Shown here one piece after another: positions 61,466-64,000 of a DNA stretch of 64,000 nucleotides (positions are counted from its first letter, which is position 1; each line of letters opens with the position of its first letter). The notes beneath the pieces are model-generated. The model was not told where the DNA came from. It worked only from the letters and a program-made list of their open reading frames with translations, and did no database searches. The translations under genes were made by a program, and so were the position numbers. The stretch comes from Pelecanus crispus (lineage: Eukaryota; Chordata; Aves; Pelecaniformes; Pelecanidae): assembly GCF_030463565.1 (NCBI RefSeq), contig NC_134662.1, forward strand, positions 4,131,001 through 4,195,000, written 5' to 3'.

Positions 61466-61906
61466 CCTAGGCCCCAAAGCCACTGCCCTCTTGGGCTTCC
61501 TGTGGCCTGAGCTAATGGCAGTGGCTGGGGAGTGCAGGAGCATCTCCTCGCTTCCCCCAAGCTTCAGCAGGATCTCACCTATTTCCAGGACAATTGTATT
61601 CTTTCAAAAGCAGGTAACTTTGTTCTGCAAGGGAATCGTTCTTTAGTTTTTTGCTTTGTATTTTTAAGCAAAGGGTAGCTGTAGGGGTTCGGCGTGCTGC
61701 AGAGGAAGATGGTTTGTGACCCCTTTGAGTGGGTCACTCGGCTTGTGAAATCCAGCCCATTCTTGCTGACCTGCCCCACAAATGATTTTTGTACAGAAGA
61801 TGCATTCCTGTCCGTTCTCGCTCTAGTTAAAATGTTTTTTGTTTCTTTTTAACTTTTCCAGTGGTGTTTAGCCTGTGTTGCTGTCTGGTTTATGCACTTC
61901 AGTGTG

Positions 61907-61912
61907 ATTAAA
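61907..61912 (+). terminator. STK11: Candidate polyadenylation signal of the short STK11 transcript
   Basis: ATTAAA about 440 bp after the short-isoform stop, followed 30-50 bp later by a GT-rich element. Cleavage is therefore plausible near 61,925-61,940. The longer UTR signals at 62,738 and 63,634 are alternatives. Confidence 0.35.
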
Positions 61913-63301
61913 AAGTGGAAGCTTAGGCAGACTTCCAACATCAGAGAGTGGTTGTGTGTCCAGCAGGTCCAGGACAGAGCTGTCTGTCCTGGTTGCTGTC
62001 GAGGGTCTCTGGCCTTGCAGCACTGCAGCTGGGCGTTGCACGTTAATGTCTGCGTTTGGAAAAACACCGTGCTCTGCCCTTCCTCTGAAGAACAGCAGAG
62101 CGTATGAGATCCTCTTCTCGGTCGGGTGCGGGTTGGCGCTCAGCCCTCTGCACTGAGTGGGCGAAGCGTTGTGCCCACGCATGCACGCCTTCCTGCTGTT
62201 CGACTGTCGGTGTCCGCTCCCAGGCCTCCTCCTGCCGTGGGTGGCCGGGCTGCGTCCCACGGGCAGCGTTACTGCCCTGTGCATGCCTGGGAGCCTGGCC
62301 CGAGCCTGGCCCGTGCGGGTGCTCCTCCGGCAGCCGTGTCTATCTGCCAGCTGCGGTGGATGTGCCCCCACACACAGGCAGGTGACTCTGATAGTGGGAG
62401 ATCATCTCCAGAACGGTAATATCAGCTATTATACACTCCTAATGCAAACAGCGGTATTTAAACCCAAATAAGAGCTGTCATGTCAGAAGATGACAGGCAA
62501 ATTACTGGAAATTTTTTTTTTTTAAGTTCTCCTGTGTAACTTCTGCTGTTTCAGAGGGATTAGAGACCTAAAGGTTAATTGTGGCCCCGCAGACCAGCAC
62601 TTCCCATGTTAAAAGTTAGACAGGATGGGCGGGCTGGAGGTGGTGATATTGGTTTAACTTAGCTGGTGAACGGTGACAGGTTTTAAACCTTTGAGTTATT
62701 TCAAGAGTTGTTGCTTAGTTGCTTAGGTAGACAGTGAAATAAAGTGGCGTTTCCAGCCAGTCTAATGTCCTCTTCCCAGCACTTGGCTGTTACGTTTTTG
62801 TAGTGTTGGTGGCTGGGTTGGATGCGTCCGTGAAGGGTGGATTCTCTGGGGGCTATCAAACACAGGAGGCGTGGGCTAGAGCTCAGGAAGTCCCCAGGGA
62901 ACCATCCGGAGCAGGAGGAGGATTCCTCTACACTGGATGTTCTGCTGCTCTTGAGCAGCCGTCGCTGTCGGGCAGGGCCCTGGCCTAGGTAGGTGCCCGA
63001 ACACGTGTGGCTCTTCACCGCCCTTGATTTGGAAACATATTTGAGCGTGGAACAAATTCTTCTCCCTCAGATAAATCCCCTCTGGCTTGGCTTCCCCTGG
63101 AAGGGACAGAAAGTATGGTCCAGTGTGCTGCCAAACCCGGCAGGAACAGGTTTGATTTGGACTCAAGCACTGATCAGCTGAGAACTGGTCCACTGTGATG
63201 GATCGTTCTCTCTGCTTTACCCTACAACTCCTGATCAGGCTGTGACAGAGGTCAGGCTGTTCACAGGACTTGCAGAGATCCCTGAAAATAAGGCTGTTAA
63301 C

Positions 63302-63317
63302 AAAAAAAAAAAAAAAA
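63302..63317. repeat. Poly(A) tract, 16 bp
   Basis: Uninterrupted A run downstream of the short-isoform exon. Confidence 0.9.
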
Positions 63318-64000
63318 GGGTAAGAGGGGCTGGTGAGATGGGATATGAAGGTGCAGTTTAGAGGTTCAATGTTTGTGAGGGACAGAAATCCCCTCACCAG
63401 AAGTGCAGCACTCACAAGCGGCTCATGGGAGGAGTGGGGCTGAGGAGGGAGCCTAGCGCGGGTACTGTTTGCTCCGGTGGGTTTGCATGGCGTTTGCAAA
63501 GGCAGGGGGGGCAGCTTGCCTAGAGAATAAATGTTAATCCTTTTTTTTTTTTACCCAAGTTTTCCTGCAGGATCCTTTTGAATTTGCTCAGCTCCATGCG
63601 AGTGTTATATTTCTAACAGTGACGCCATATTAAAATAAAAATTTAAAAAAACCTTGTAAATGACTGATCAATTCAGTTGTGGTTCTGCTTGGCAGTGAGA
63701 GCAGGAGTACAAGTGACTCATAGGTGGGAGTGGGTGTTCAATTTGGGAGGGGAAAAGAGGGAACCTCATTAAATCTTGCGTTCTTCAGAGGAAGAAGGGG
63801 CTTTGAGAATGTGCTTTTATTTTTAAAGGGTTATTTAAAGATTTATGCAGCTCTGTAGAGAGCTTTAAATGTTACATGCCCCTGGTTCAATCGGTGTTAA
63901 ACATCTCTTCCAAGGGAAGTGCTGAGGAGAGAATAACTGTGGCACTGAGCACGTGACAAAGCATCCTCTCCAGAAGTGGCTGCCTTCTTATTCGGAGAGA

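Larger units (their letters stand above)
61466..64000 (+). other. STK11: Short-isoform 3' UTR and remaining STK11 intron
   Basis: No coding exon is recognised here; in particular the long-isoform tail (GLPKAVCMNG..., KIRRLSACKQQ) is not seen, so it should lie beyond 64,000. A candidate poly(A) signal for the short transcript is ATTAAA at 61,907-61,912, followed at about 61,945-61,960 by GT-rich GAGTGGTTGTGTGTCC. Other AATAAA hexamers are at 62,738 and 63,634. A GC-rich segment spans about 62,100-62,400 and a poly(A) tract lies at 63,302-63,317. Confidence 0.6.

Noticed and set aside
61593-61613. Possible mini-exon between TTTCCAG and GTAACTT after the short-isoform stop
   Set aside because: It has splice-like borders, but its translation (GQLYSFKS) does not resemble any LKB1 tail and it lies downstream of the stop codon.
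62473-62494. Short inverted repeat CTGTCAT...ATGACAG
   Set aside because: Seven-base stem only; too short for a microRNA precursor or other structured RNA call.

Overview
The window is vertebrate nuclear DNA, almost certainly from a bird. It carries three CR1 LINE fragments with the typical avian 3' end, dense GC-rich promoters, and a complete exon ladder for the tumour-suppressor kinase STK11 (LKB1), whose predicted protein is close to identical to vertebrate LKB1. The gene order SBNO2 (minus) then STK11 (plus) matches human 19p13.3 and the corresponding avian microchromosome. These identifications come from recognising protein sequence and splice signals by eye; no database search was run.

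Layout. Positions 1-13,905 are the 5' part of SBNO2 on the minus strand: the first coding exon (334-557, 42 codons) and a very long, apparently exon-free first intron. Around 13,906-14,020 lies a CpG-island promoter with a small noncoding first exon on the minus strand. It has ETS and YY1 motifs, and a GC-rich minisatellite lies directly behind it. From about 14,350 to 22,850 is intergenic DNA, GC-rich and poor in stop codons, so it gives long but unconvincing ORFs. It contains two CR1 fragments in tail-to-tail orientation and one AT-rich patch that looks like a regulatory element. From about 22,850 to 24,110 is the STK11 CpG island, followed by a leader up to the start codon at 24,980.

STK11 fills the rest. 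Coding exons are 24,980-25,269; 35,420-35,503; 39,429-39,518; 40,798-40,930; 41,412-41,548; 42,063-42,190; 50,036-50,093; 58,971-59,164; and a terminal exon at 61,338-61,465. Exons 1-7 have exactly the lengths of the human exons (290, 84, 90, 133, 137, 128, 58 bp). Exon 8 is 6 bp longer (194 against 188). Intron 2 begins ATATCCTT and ends TTCCTTAAC...CAC, so it is a minor-spliceosome (U12-type) AT-AC intron. The only terminal coding exon visible encodes the short-isoform (LKB1S-type) C-terminus. The exon for the long, prenylated isoform was not found and presumably lies to the right of the window.

Function. STK11 is the master upstream kinase of AMPK and related kinases, acting with STRAD and MO25. 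SBNO2 is a strawberry-notch family transcriptional co-regulator. They are neighbours with separate CpG-island promoters about 9.5 kb apart, transcribed divergently. No mobile defence system, CRISPR array, operon or other novel multi-gene system is present. The most interesting items are the U12 intron, the short-isoform exon with a tandem splice acceptor, the SBNO2 upstream ORF that overlaps the main start codon, and the possibly spliced STK11 leader.
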